Source of the DNA: Geitlerinema sp. BBD 1991-9
GTDB lineage: Bacteria; Cyanobacteriota; Cyanobacteriia; Cyanobacteriales; Geitlerinemataceae
Assembly: GCA_001657325.1 (NCBI GenBank)
Contig: LWRO01000016.1
Span: 1 to 64,000 of the forward strand
DNA length: 64,000 bases
Reading direction: 5' to 3'
The notes under the pieces were generated by a model. It saw nothing but the letters and a program-made list of their open reading frames with translations. It had not been told where the DNA came from and made no database searches. Numbering within the stretch: the stretch's first letter is position 1; each line of letters begins with the position of its first letter. Shown here in pieces: positions 16,885 to 25,483 of this stretch. The translations under genes and the position numbers were made by a program.

Positions 16885-17444
16885 AGGTTCACCCCCTCGT
16901 TTTCGAGATACTGTCGCACGATCGAGCGAGCGTGGAAAAGTCGAGATTTAACCGTTCCCACCGGAATTCCCAAAACTTCAGCCACTTGTTTTTGAGGTAC
17001 GTCTTCGAGATCGTGTAACACGAGGACGCTGCGATGCTCGAAAGAGAGTCGATCGAGTCCTCGCTGCACGAGATCGCGATAGTGTAAGTCCATCAAATCT
17101 GGCGCGGGCGATGGGGGGTCGGGATTGAGTTTGGCGTGGAGATCGGCTGTTTTGGCAAATTCCCGTCGCTTGTCTGAGGCGACGTTCCACGCAATGCGAT
17201 ACAGCCAGGTTGCGAAATAGTCCGGCGTTCGCAGTTTGGGAAGGCCTTTCCAAGCCCGAAGAAACGTCTCTTGTACGAGATCGTCGAGTGACGACGCGCC
17301 ACAAAGTTGAAAGAGGGTCGATCGAACTTTGTGTTGGTGTCGTCGGTACAGAACCCGAAAACTTTCGGTGTTCCCGAGTTTGCACTGACGCACGAGATCG
17401 CCATCTAAGACGGGTTTCTCCGGCGATCGAACGGGTTGCACCAT
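16881..17444 (-). CDS. ECF-type RNA polymerase sigma factor
   Basis: A 187-residue group 4 sigma-70 factor. Region 2 (about 22-90) includes the segments LVRQCKLGNTESFRVLYRRH and DDLVQETFLRAWKGL. Region 4 (about 120-180) has the helix-turn-helix QKQVAEVLGIPVGTVKSRLF. There is no region 3 or 1.1, as expected for ECF factors. The ATG at 17444 is chosen over the adjacent GTG because GGAG lies 6 nt upstream of it. First gene of a three-gene minus-strand operon with the anti-sigma and the Spy-like protein. ECF sigma genes are commonly autoregulated, but I could not identify a clear -35/-10 pair upstream. Confidence 0.9.
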   Translation of the reverse strand: MVQPVRSPEKPVLDGDLVRQCKLGNTESFRVLYRRHQHKVRSTLFQLCGASSLDDLVQETFLRAWKGLPKLRTPDYFATWLYRIAWNVASDKRREFAKTADLHAKLNPDPPSPAPDLMDLHYRDLVQRGLDRLSFEHRSVLVLHDLEDVPQKQVAEVLGIPVGTVKSRLFHARSIVRQYLENEGVNL

Positions 17445-17703
17445 CACTTCTCCACGCGGTCTGAACTGACGATTCCGATTTGGGGAACTGGGAATCGATC
17501 GTTGACGTGGGTTTAGACTGGCCTCGATCGAGAAAGGTTCAATCGCTCGATGTCTCTATCGCTGAGTCGTCGCACGGTAATTCCGCCATAAGCTGAGGTC
17601 TACGAACAGAAGACGGTCGCCGAATCGTTATCTTTGAGTGTTCGATAATTTTGATGGATGTTCACTATCCGCGCAGGACGGAAGAATGGGTTAGAGCGAC
17701 AGG

Positions 17704-18189
17704 TTAATCGTCACTGCACGCAGCAACCGATTTGTACTCTCGTTTGCGACCTGTAAAATTCTCAAAGATGTCCCGATGTCGCTTCAAACCGTACTCGTCC
17801 TCTCGCGTCTCGTACTCTCGAACCCACTGAATCAATCGATCGAGCATAGCTTGCTGTGCTTCCGGAGACGGGAATTTGTCAGGTTCCCAAGGTCGGCGTT
17901 TGCAATGTTCGACGCAGACTTCTACGCCTGGATTTAAAAACCGAAGTTCGGTGCAATAGGGGAGCGCCGCTTCCACCAGATCGCCGTAACAGCCTTCGAT
18001 AATCCATCGATCGTTCGCATCGATAAACTGATAAAGCGCCTGAAGACTCTCGACCAACGGCTTGCGCTCGGGCCCTTCGTTCCACGCGATCTCGTCTAAG
18101 GACAGTCGCCGAATATTACTGCTACCGATTAAACGGCGGGTCATCGTACTTTTACCAGCACCCGCATTGCCGAAAAGGACGATTCTCAT
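17704..18189 (-). CDS. P-loop kinase-like ATPase (adenylate/shikimate kinase fold)
   Basis: A 161-residue small NTPase. Walker A is FGNAGAGKST at the very start (MRIVLFGNAGAGKSTM). DEIAW and WIIEGCYGDLVEAAL resemble the topology of small kinases in the adenylate/shikimate kinase group, where a lid region follows (CKRRPWEPDKF). The ATG at 18189 is used because homology starts there; the frame is open a further 36 codons upstream without family likeness. The substrate is unknown. It shares only its strand with its neighbours and is likely monocistronic. Confidence 0.7.
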   Translation of the reverse strand: MRIVLFGNAGAGKSTMTRRLIGSSNIRRLSLDEIAWNEGPERKPLVESLQALYQFIDANDRWIIEGCYGDLVEAALPYCTELRFLNPGVEVCVEHCKRRPWEPDKFPSPEAQQAMLDRLIQWVREYETREDEYGLKRHRDIFENFTGRKREYKSVAACSDD

Positions 18190-18324
18190 CGATCGATCTC
18201 TTGTTGAAGGGGGAATGCCAACACGTAGGGATTTAAAGTCGAAGCCGAGATCGCGGAACCCATCCCATCCGTCAAATTGCGGTATCCAGACCGGCAAGAT
18301 CGGGACGTTCAGTTCGTGGGAGGA

Positions 18325-18573
18325 TCAAGTGGGAACCAGCTCGCCCGGACGCAGTTTGGCCCATTTTCCCATCTCTTCGAGGTAGCTTTCGCAACCGACC
18401 ACATCCCATTCCATTTCGATTTCGCTTTGATTGGGGCGAATGTTGACGTTAATCGTGGGTTCGACTGGCTCGAAATCTGGGTTGTCGGTGAGGTGAGGTT
18501 GCTGGTGTTGGTGTTCGACGGCGTGATAGGTCAGGCACCGATCGACATAATGGCAATTGACACAAATACACAT
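18325..18573 (-). CDS. ycf34: Ycf34 family protein
   Basis: An 82-residue protein matching Ycf34, known from cyanobacteria and algal plastids. The N-terminus MCICVNCHYVDRC has four Cys (2, 4, 7, 13), proposed to bind an Fe-S cluster, followed by YHAVE-QHQQ-HLT and the acidic C-terminal half (EMEWDVVGCESYLEEMGKW). Family work in a cyanobacterium links it to photosynthetic electron transport. It is divergently oriented from the CCA-adding enzyme gene. It supports the cyanobacterial origin of the window. Confidence 0.92.
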   Translation of the reverse strand: MCICVNCHYVDRCLTYHAVEHQHQQPHLTDNPDFEPVEPTINVNIRPNQSEIEMEWDVVGCESYLEEMGKWAKLRPGELVPT

Positions 18574-18656
18574 GGTATAAACGTGTTTGCACTTTTTTGT
18601 TAGTCTAGCTTAGCTGTTTCGATCTGCTCCACCCGGGCAGATTGCTTTTTGTTTCA

Positions 18657-19907
18657 ATGCACGATCGATCGCCTGCTGTTCTGTCCCCCGAAACTTGGCC
18701 GTTCAGTTTGGAATGGTTGCCCCCTGAAGCCTGTTTGGTGGGGGGGGCGGTTCGCGATGCCCTGTTGGGACGACAATCGGAGTATTTGGATTTGGATTTC
18801 GTCGTTCCTGAGAATGCGGTGGAAACGGCTCGATCGCTGGCTAAACATTACAGCGTTGGCTTTGTCGTGTTAGACGCTCAACGACAGATCGCGCGAGTCG
18901 TCTTTCCGCGAGCGACGGTGGATTTCGCCTTACAGGAAGGGGAAACCCTCGAAATCGATTTGCATCGCCGCGATTTTACCGTCAATGCCATCGCCTACAA
19001 TCCCCATACGGGAAATCTCGTCGATCCCCTTCACGGTTACGAGGACTTGCAGCAACAGCAGCTTCGCATGGTGTCGCGGCACAATTTAGAGGACGATCCG
19101 CTGCGGTTGTTGCGGGGCTACCGACAAGCGGCACAGTTGGCGTTTACGTTAGAGTCTCACACTCGCGACGCGATCCGACAACTGGCACCGTTGTTATGTC
19201 GCGTCGCCGCCGAACGGGTGTATTCAGAATTTGGCTATTTATTGAGTCTCGAACGCGGTACGCCCTGGTTGGAAAAAGCCTGGGACGATGGGTTGCTCTC
19301 GGTGTGGTTTTCCAAGGCAACGGCGGAGGATGTGGAACGGTTGCAACGGATCGATCGAGCGGTCAAAATTTTAGTCGATCGACAGCCGAAGTTGGCTGAG
19401 TTGTTGTTATCTCCCATTCGATCGACCCTGAAGACGACGGGGGTTTCCGTGGCGAAGTTGGCGAGTTTGGTCTCGTCCGATGAAGGCATTGCCGAGCGGG
19501 AACTGCTCCGTTTAAAATACTCGCGGTTAGAAGTTCGATCGACCGTGACGTTATTGCAAGCTTGGAACACAGCCGACAGCGATCGAGCGTTGCGAGAAAT
19601 GTCCGTTCGGAATCGCTATTTTTGGTTTAAAGCCGTTGGGGATGTGTTCCCTAGTTATGCTGTGTTTGCGATGGCTTCGGGAATCGACTTCACTTCAATC
19701 GAAGCGTACCTCGATCGATTTTTGACCCCGAACGATTCGATCGCTCATCCTCAGCCATTAGTCAGCGGCCAAGATTTAATCGAAAAAACCCATTTATCCA
19801 AAGGCCCGCAAATCGGTTACTGGCTTACTGAAATTGCGGTCGCCCACGCGGAAGGGAAAGTGTCTACAGCCGAAGAAGCATTGCAATGGGTGATCGGTCA
19901 TGGGTAA
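18657..19907 (+). CDS. cca: CCA-adding tRNA nucleotidyltransferase / poly(A) polymerase family
   Basis: A class II nucleotidyltransferase of 416 residues that builds or repairs the 3' CCA end of tRNA (some cyanobacteria split A- and CC-adding activities between paralogues). The head domain shows LVGGAVRDALLGR and the metal-binding pair LDLDFVV. RRDFTVNAIAYNP and DDPLRLLRGYRQAAQL are the neck motifs. The in-frame TTG at 18642 is only five codons upstream; the ATG at 18657 is preferred. The last 8 nt overlap the next gene, so the two are probably co-transcribed. Confidence 0.9.
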   Translation: MHDRSPAVLSPETWPFSLEWLPPEACLVGGAVRDALLGRQSEYLDLDFVVPENAVETARSLAKHYSVGFVVLDAQRQIARVVFPRATVDFALQEGETLEIDLHRRDFTVNAIAYNPHTGNLVDPLHGYEDLQQQQLRMVSRHNLEDDPLRLLRGYRQAAQLAFTLESHTRDAIRQLAPLLCRVAAERVYSEFGYLLSLERGTPWLEKAWDDGLLSVWFSKATAEDVERLQRIDRAVKILVDRQPKLAELLLSPIRSTLKTTGVSVAKLASLVSSDEGIAERELLRLKYSRLEVRSTVTLLQAWNTADSDRALREMSVRNRYFWFKAVGDVFPSYAVFAMASGIDFTSIEAYLDRFLTPNDSIAHPQPLVSGQDLIEKTHLSKGPQIGYWLTEIAVAHAEGKVSTAEEALQWVIGHG

Positions 19908-20388
19908 CAGGTTGTTCGCCAAACCTCGAACCTTCCTGTACGTTTTAGTTTTGAGTCTTGTGGGTTGTCGCCAACAGTCGAGCATTACCAAACAATGGCA
20001 TGACGAACCGATAAATTATCTTCGATCGGCTCTGGTGTTCCAAAGTGCCAAGTACGTCGAAACGGGGGAATTTGCAGACGACTTCGACGATCTCGGTATC
20101 GAAATTCCCCGTGCGACAATTTTGTATGAATATCGGATCGATCGACTCGACGAACATCGCATTCAAATTCTCGCCATTCCTAAAAAGAAGGATCTCAAAA
20201 GTGCCACGGCTGCAGTTATCGGTTACGGAAGCAACACGCGCGATGCTTTATGTATTTCCGACAAGCCCTCCGCCAATCTCCTTGAATTCCCTGAAATTCC
20301 TCGAGATTTCCTCGAAAACGTTCGCTGTCCGAGTGGTTCGTCCGGCGGCGAACTATACGAACTGAGTCCTGTGAATAAAAATCATTAA
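19900..20388 (+). CDS. Type IV pilin-like lipoprotein (G/H family resemblance)
   Basis: A 162-residue predicted lipoprotein. A short basic N-terminus and a hydrophobic stretch end in the lipobox LVGC. The mature part resembles the soluble half of cyanobacterial 'type IV pilin-like G/H' proteins: YLRSALVFQSAKYVETGEF, DLGIEIP and YEYRIDRLDEHRIQILAIP, then a low-Cys tail with ICI-like CISDK. It lacks a prepilin peptidase site, so it is a lipid-anchored relative rather than a pilin. It overlaps the cca gene by 8 nt. Function unknown. Confidence 0.65.
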   Translation: MGNRLFAKPRTFLYVLVLSLVGCRQQSSITKQWHDEPINYLRSALVFQSAKYVETGEFADDFDDLGIEIPRATILYEYRIDRLDEHRIQILAIPKKKDLKSATAAVIGYGSNTRDALCISDKPSANLLEFPEIPRDFLENVRCPSGSSGGELYELSPVNKNH

Positions 20389-20428
20389 TTCGCCCCAAAA
20401 GAAACTCAACATTGTGCCTGTAAACCCG

Positions 20429-20585
20429 TAGTGGAATGGGTACATCTCAATTTCGTAGAATGACCCCTCCGCGCCTCGACGGCTTGACGACTCGACGTCT
20501 CGCCGAACGTCCTTCGGCACCTCCCCTTAGCAAGAAAAGGATGGGTAGGGTGCCATTGAAAAAGTGAGATGCACCCAGTGGAATT
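20429..20585. mobile_element. MITE family 1, copy B, with perfect 8-bp target duplication
   Basis: A 140-bp element whose ends are GGGTACATCTCAATTT (left) and, on the opposite strand, GGGTGCATCTCACTTTTT (right). It is flanked by identical AGTGGAAT copies. The interior contains the CCCCTCCGC / CTCCCCTTAGCAAG core shared with copies C and D. No ORF large enough for a transposase, so it must be mobilised in trans. Confidence 0.85.
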
Positions 20586-20624
20586 GCATGCAAAGCCACT
20601 ACGTTGGCAATTTTAGAAAGAGAG

Positions 20625-21950
20625 TTAAGAACCGGATTCCGCATGAAGAATATCGGCAGGCATTTTATTGGTAAACGTGTATTTTTCCAAAAACTGCCGA
20701 GCTTGTTGAATAGAGTCTTCTCCTAAATAATTTTTAGGGAAACGAGACATTCCCTCGATCGCAATTTTCCAAACTTGACGAGCGAGCTGAGCCAGTTCTC
20801 TATCCCTCAGCCCACTGACGGCTGCACGCCGCAAAAGTGCTTCAAGTAACGGAATTTTTTTTAATAATAAATCGAGGCAATTTTTTCGAGAAATTTCTTC
20901 ATATAAAAGCGTCGTAACTAAAATCACAGGAATTGGCTGCCACATCCTCGGCAGCATATCACAAGAGCGTAATTCAATGTATCGGCGAGGTCTAACTTCA
21001 AAGTAAAACGTAGACAAATGATAGATAAAATCGTCAACTATCGGCCAGCCATAAACTGGATGTCCGTTTTCAAGCCACTCCACAAAAGTCATTTCTAAAT
21101 TGCCCGGTTCGATCTGGTTTTCAGATAATTTAAAAAGAATGACCTTCGCGTTCAAAACCCTCTCACTCCAGGTTTCTAGAAGGTCGTCCTCAGACCCTTC
21201 ACAGCAGGGGAAACCGATATGGCTCGGCTCTAAATTTTGCCAAGCAATCGATCGAGTAGATACGCCATGAACAGATGGGCTACAAGCAAACGTTGCGGTC
21301 ACGATCGGGGAAATCAAATTAGCCAGCAACCATCTCTCTCGCCAGATCGATCGATCTCCCAAATCGAAATTCATGTGAATACTGGCGGTTTTGGTCATCA
21401 TCAAATTTCCCCATTGACCAAAACGTTCAAAAAATTTCATTAACGCCGCTTGTCGAGGGGTGTGAACTTGCAGATCGATCCGATCTCGCGGATGCCATCG
21501 ATCGACCCCTTCTCCGAGTAAAATAGCCTGATATCGATCGAACACTGCAGTCAGTGAATCTTGGAGACTTCTCGTATGACTTAAAAGTTCCGCCGGAGAC
21601 TCAAACGGACGAGTTGATATTTCAAGTTGTCCGCCCGCTTCAAATGTGATAAATCCTTCTGAGGACAGGGGATAGCGGCAGAAGGTTTTCTGATGACTTT
21701 CCCGGGTCTTAACGAGAGAATTGTTTTGTCGAGATAAAGCATCAAGAATCTCTAAAATTCCGGGTTTTCCCTGTAATTCGAGACGTTGAATCGGACTTCC
21801 GCCTCCATCGACTAAAAAAGGAAACATTTCCAACTCCAAACCCACTCTTTGAAGGTCTTTCGTCGAGTGAAACGTTCCAAAAGCCTTTTCTTTAGCAATC
21901 GATCGAGCCGTTTCTAGAGAAATTGAGTCTTGACGGTGGACTGTCGGCAT
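20625..21950 (-). CDS. Glutamate-cysteine ligase family protein (GCS2/EgtA-like)
   Basis: A 441-residue ATP-dependent carboxylate-amine ligase. Motifs of the GCS2 group: VGLELEMFPF (metal-binding Glu), FITFEAGGQLEISTRPF, NLMMTKTASIHMNFDLGD, ACSPSVHG and RPRRYIELRSCDMLP. The closest resemblance by eye is to EgtA (gamma-Glu-Cys synthesis for ergothioneine) and plant-type ligases, not the shorter cyanobacterial GshA. No egtB or egtD is present in the window. It is the last gene of a five-gene minus-strand group (25.5-20.6 kb), 333 nt after the SDR gene with a hairpin between them. In that setting it may make a gamma-glutamyl or other amide bond in a small molecule. The ATG at 21950 is the first ATG; an upstream TTG extends the frame. 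Confidence 0.72.
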   Translation of the reverse strand: MPTVHRQDSISLETARSIAKEKAFGTFHSTKDLQRVGLELEMFPFLVDGGGSPIQRLELQGKPGILEILDALSRQNNSLVKTRESHQKTFCRYPLSSEGFITFEAGGQLEISTRPFESPAELLSHTRSLQDSLTAVFDRYQAILLGEGVDRWHPRDRIDLQVHTPRQAALMKFFERFGQWGNLMMTKTASIHMNFDLGDRSIWRERWLLANLISPIVTATFACSPSVHGVSTRSIAWQNLEPSHIGFPCCEGSEDDLLETWSERVLNAKVILFKLSENQIEPGNLEMTFVEWLENGHPVYGWPIVDDFIYHLSTFYFEVRPRRYIELRSCDMLPRMWQPIPVILVTTLLYEEISRKNCLDLLLKKIPLLEALLRRAAVSGLRDRELAQLARQVWKIAIEGMSRFPKNYLGEDSIQQARQFLEKYTFTNKMPADILHAESGS

Positions 21951-22049
21951 TGTTTTTAAGTCTTTGAAGATTTCTTCGATCGGTGGGCTACATCTCAAAG
22001 CTGCAAATCAAAGTTGTAAATCAAAGTTGCAGAACCCTGTTTTTTGAGA

Positions 22050-22109
22050 AGCCGGGTATCTCTAGATATTCTCCGTCTTGGGTGTCTAATCTCTTAAAGA
22101 TACCCGGTT
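22050..22109. repeat. Inverted repeat between the SDR and ligase genes
   Basis: AGCCGGGTATCT (22050-22061) pairs with AGATACCCGGTT (22098-22109) across 36 nt. A 13-bp near-duplicate (AAATCAAAGTTG, twice, 22004-22031) lies just to the left. Related in sequence to the palindrome at 2429. It may attenuate read-through into the ligase gene. Confidence 0.55.
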
Positions 22110-22283
22110 TCTAAGAAATTAGACTAAGACGGTAGAGCGATCGGGTTTAAAAAAATCGTGGCGATCGGCAGTAAATCGAGTCGTTCTACCCACCCGATTC
22201 TTATTTTTATTGACCTACTTAGACCAAGTGAAATGCACTTGAATATTTTTTTGCAGTGAACCTCGACCAAAAAATTCAAAACT

Positions 22284-23099
22284 TTATCGAGCGGTCAATC
22301 CCCCATCAATTCCAATAATTTGCCCCGTCATATAACTCGCCTTCGGACTCGCCAAATACGCGACGAGCAGACCGATCTCTCTCAAACTCCCTTCACGGTG
22401 TAGGGGAATTCGAGCCAGTCTTTTGGATTTTTCCGTCTCATCTGACCAAGAAAAATCCGTCAGAGAGGTGTGGTATTCTCCTGGGGCGATCGCGTTGACT
22501 CGAACGTTATAATTCGCCCATTCCAAAGCCAATACCTTGGTCAGCATATTGACAGATGCTTTAGAGGCATTGTAAGCGGCAACATAAGGTGAGGCTTGAA
22601 TCGCACTGTTGGAACTGACATTAATCACTACCCCTTGCTTCCTTTCCAGCATACTGGGTGCAACCGCTCGGCAGCAATAAAATAGTCCGTGAACGTTCAC
22701 GGCAAAAATATTCAACCAGTCCGCATCGCTGATTCGGGAAGTAACCGTTTCTGGAACTATAGGAGGGTGCAGATCGACACCCGGTAAAGGAACGATCGGA
22801 CGTTTTTGAAACTGCCCTGCATTATTGACGAGGATGTCAATTTTTCCATAATGTTTGAGCGTTTGTTCGACAAAGCCATCCACTTGACTGGAATCAGTGA
22901 GATCGGCGGCAATAGCTAACGCTTGTCGGCCAGTTTGTTCGATTTCAGCCACCAGGGAATCTAGCTGACTTTGCGTTCGCGAAACTAACACTAAATCCGC
23001 ACCCGCTTCGCTCAAAACAGAGGCAATCGATCGACCAATCCCACGACCCGATCCAGTGACGATCGCCACCCGATCTTGTAAATTTATTTCTGGGAACAT
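22284..23099 (-). CDS. Short-chain dehydrogenase/reductase (SDR)
   Basis: A 271-residue classical SDR using NAD(P)(H). Rossmann motif TGSGRGIG, NNAG, catalytic Ser in INVSSNS, catalytic YNASK, and the C-terminal YMTGQIIGIDGG are all intact, so it should be an active carbonyl/alcohol oxidoreductase. Compared with FabG-type enzymes it has an insertion after NNAG (about 95-125). Its start overlaps the 3' end of the Ntn-hydrolase gene by 16 nt, indicating translational coupling. The substrate is presumably an intermediate of the same cluster and is not known. Confidence 0.88.
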   Translation of the reverse strand: MFPEINLQDRVAIVTGSGRGIGRSIASVLSEAGADLVLVSRTQSQLDSLVAEIEQTGRQALAIAADLTDSSQVDGFVEQTLKHYGKIDILVNNAGQFQKRPIVPLPGVDLHPPIVPETVTSRISDADWLNIFAVNVHGLFYCCRAVAPSMLERKQGVVINVSSNSAIQASPYVAAYNASKASVNMLTKVLALEWANYNVRVNAIAPGEYHTSLTDFSWSDETEKSKRLARIPLHREGSLREIGLLVAYLASPKASYMTGQIIGIDGGLTAR

Positions 23100-24226
23100 A
23101 TTAACGAAGAACTAGACAACAACGTTTTGAGGTCGTAGACTGTCGCTTGACCATTTCTGATATCTTTAAACTCATAAACTGTCATTTCTGCAACATTGAA
23201 AATATAGGAAGAAATAGTTCCCCAAAACGGCCCAGTTTGGAAAATATTATTCATGCCATTTTTATCGGTGCTTTCCCCCAAGGTTGCTTGTAAAGTTTCC
23301 AGTGAATGAATCCGATCGGCTCGGTTCCGTAATTTCCTCAAACGCTCGTAACTCGACTCCAAAATCGGCAACTGTTCCAACTCTGGAATCTGCAGCGAAA
23401 ATCGAGTGCTGTCTGGGAAATTAAACGGTGCTAACTCGTCACTGATAAAATGATTGGTATTCAACAAACCACTCTTTGAATGAACGACTCCCGTTTTTTC
23501 TCCCACGACTTCCACGACATAGAAATCCTGGGAATCGACGACCGCTAAAGACGCTCCGTTACCAATGGGATAATTCCGTTGTTTGGCCCGTAAAACGGCT
23601 TCCTCTGCACTTTGGCAACTGCGGCACAGATCGTGTACTAAATAGCTAGCAGGCAGTCCTCCAGGATGGTTTCCTTTGCGGTAGTAGGCATAGTTATAAC
23701 TGACGGCGAGTCCGTGTTCGTTCACACAGAATTGACCGCCAAACGGCATCAAAACCGGAGAAAAAGCGACATAGCGAAACTGGGATTTTTCCTGACGAAC
23801 AATTGCACCTTGGTAGGGAGCTAGGGGATATTGATAATCAAAGTTTTTGCCCAACAGCCGGGATTCCCCCGACTTACAACCCACGCCGCAGCACCCTTGA
23901 ACGACCCGCGTTCTATCTGCACCTAAAACTTCAGATAACAACAGGAAATAATAGATACTTGGCTTCATTTCGGGAACGCTGAGCATCCCGTTCAGATAAT
24001 CACTTGCCGGTCGAACGCGATCGAGTTGTTTTTGCAGCAATGTTATTAAATAATAGCCTTGGAGCTTTTGCAGAATTTTCCAAGGCCAAGGTTTTTTGAG
24101 TCGCTGCCAGTAGGGCGAATTTTCAAGAGTTTGCCGAGCCTGTTCGTATTTCTCGACCACCATCAGAGCGTGTTGTCGGCCAATTTCAAAGCTAGACCCT
24201 TCAAAAACATAAGGGGAATGATTCAT
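23084..24226 (-). CDS. C45-type / Ntn-hydrolase acyltransferase or amidase
   Basis: About 380 residues of the Ntn-hydrolase group that includes acyl-CoA:6-APA acyltransferase (peptidase C45) and linear-amide hydrolases. VFEGSSFEIGRQHA is the family N-terminus. The candidate nucleophile is the Cys in GVGCKSGESRLLGKNFDY (about residue 117), where precursor self-cleavage between Gly and Cys would occur. FCVNEHGLAVSYN and GLLNTNHF follow. Such enzymes form or break amide bonds between acyl groups and amino acids or beta-lactams. Starts at 24226 and 24256 are both plausible; the open frame begins at 24337. It is overlapped by the SDR gene and closely follows the epimerase gene, so it belongs to the cluster. 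Confidence 0.75.
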   Translation of the reverse strand: MNHSPYVFEGSSFEIGRQHALMVVEKYEQARQTLENSPYWQRLKKPWPWKILQKLQGYYLITLLQKQLDRVRPASDYLNGMLSVPEMKPSIYYFLLLSEVLGADRTRVVQGCCGVGCKSGESRLLGKNFDYQYPLAPYQGAIVRQEKSQFRYVAFSPVLMPFGGQFCVNEHGLAVSYNYAYYRKGNHPGGLPASYLVHDLCRSCQSAEEAVLRAKQRNYPIGNGASLAVVDSQDFYVVEVVGEKTGVVHSKSGLLNTNHFISDELAPFNFPDSTRFSLQIPELEQLPILESSYERLRKLRNRADRIHSLETLQATLGESTDKNGMNNIFQTGPFWGTISSYIFNVAEMTVYEFKDIRNGQATVYDLKTLLSSSSLICSQK

Positions 24227-24351
24227 GATAGATTCTTGGTTTCGGTTGCTTTCCATTGAATTGTCAATCTTAAGGGTACATTTTGATGTTTGTAAATTAC
24301 CAGAAACCGGATTTTTGGGAAATCTCCACTTTCTCAAAGGACATATTTAAT

Positions 24352-25398
24352 TTAATTTTTTTTTAGATTCATCTTTTGAGATTCACTCAATCTCAATCCA
24401 AATAAATCAGGGTTTTCTTGAAACCAACTGACCTCATCGCGAAGGGTTTCGTGAAACGGCCGAAATGTCACACCTAACTCCCGCATAGCTTTAGCAGAAG
24501 TCACTCGTTTGTTGGCTTTCATGTTCTGAATTCCTGCACGAGAAAGCAAGATTGGCTTTCCGCTTAATCGTCCATAAGTTTCGCTGAATCCAGCTAAGAG
24601 TAACAACAGAAAATAGGGAAGGTGTTGTTTGGGAGCCGGAATTCCAGTCACTTCAGCGAGCGTTTTAAAAATTTTTTCCATGCTGAGATATGTTCCAGCC
24701 ACCAGATAACGTTCCCCCCGCTGCCCTCGTTCGATCGCATCGATCGCGACCTGAGCGACATCGCGCACGTCAACGACAGTAGTACCGCCGGGAACAATAC
24801 CGGGTAACTTCTGCTTCAAAAAGTTTAGCACCAATCTACCGCTGTCAGTTGGAGAAAAATCCCTCGGACCAAACATCCAACCGGGTAAAATTGACACAAC
24901 GGAAAGAGAATGATGTTGAAGAAACGCCTCGATCGCCTGTTCGGCGAGCAGTTTGCTTTTAAAGTAAAGGTTTTCATTGGAAATTGCATTAGGCGGGGTT
25001 GTTTCATCTCCAGGTATCCCGTTTTTATTCTTGCCGATAATTCCTGCAGAACTGATATAGATGACTTTACGAATTCCAGCCTGTTCTGCAGCTTCTAAGA
25101 GTTTAACAGTTCCTCGAATATTAATCCGTTCTAACTGTTCCCAGTGACTTCCCGGTTGATAGTATTCGCGAAAGTATGCCGCACAGTGGAATAAAATATC
25201 ACAACCTTGGAGTTCGCTGGCAAAGCGATCGAGGTTGCCCATATCCCCTTGAATCCGGGTGACGGGTAAGCTTTTAAAGGTCGTATTTGCTTTTTTAGGG
25301 GAACGAACTAAGGCTTTAACTGAATATCCTTGTTTGAATAGTAAATGCACTAAGTTATTTCCCAAGAACCCAGTACTTCCGGTAACAAATGCTTTCAT
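24352..25398 (-). CDS. NAD-dependent epimerase/dehydratase (extended SDR, HpnA/3-beta-HSD-like)
   Basis: A 348-residue extended SDR. N-terminal TGSTGFLGNNLV binds the dinucleotide; ALVRSPKKAN suggests NADP(H) preference; the active site is SSAG with NLYFKSKLLAEQ (Tyr-x3-Lys form YFKSK). GWMFGPRD and VVDVRDVA are typical of the hopanoid-associated HpnA / dihydroflavonol reductase branch. A late hydrophobic stretch LPYFLLLLLAGF may associate with membranes. Second gene in the minus-strand cluster: 85 nt after the GNAT fusion and just before the Ntn-hydrolase gene. The substrate could be a sugar, sterol-like or polyketide-like ketone; not determinable. Confidence 0.82.
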   Translation of the reverse strand: MKAFVTGSTGFLGNNLVHLLFKQGYSVKALVRSPKKANTTFKSLPVTRIQGDMGNLDRFASELQGCDILFHCAAYFREYYQPGSHWEQLERINIRGTVKLLEAAEQAGIRKVIYISSAGIIGKNKNGIPGDETTPPNAISNENLYFKSKLLAEQAIEAFLQHHSLSVVSILPGWMFGPRDFSPTDSGRLVLNFLKQKLPGIVPGGTTVVDVRDVAQVAIDAIERGQRGERYLVAGTYLSMEKIFKTLAEVTGIPAPKQHLPYFLLLLLAGFSETYGRLSGKPILLSRAGIQNMKANKRVTSAKAMRELGVTFRPFHETLRDEVSWFQENPDLFGLRLSESQKMNLKKN

Positions 25399-25483
25399 CG
25401 GTCAATTTGAAATTCGATCGAAAAAGAAATTGACAAATTTCCCCATTTCACTTTAAAAGTCGGGGGATGCTGCACTGATGGCT

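Noticed and set aside
24352-25398. Calling the cluster hopanoid-related because of HpnA-like and HpnR-like genes
   Set aside because: Extended SDRs resembling HpnA are widespread, and the ligase, GNAT and Ntn-hydrolase do not fit hopanoid synthesis.
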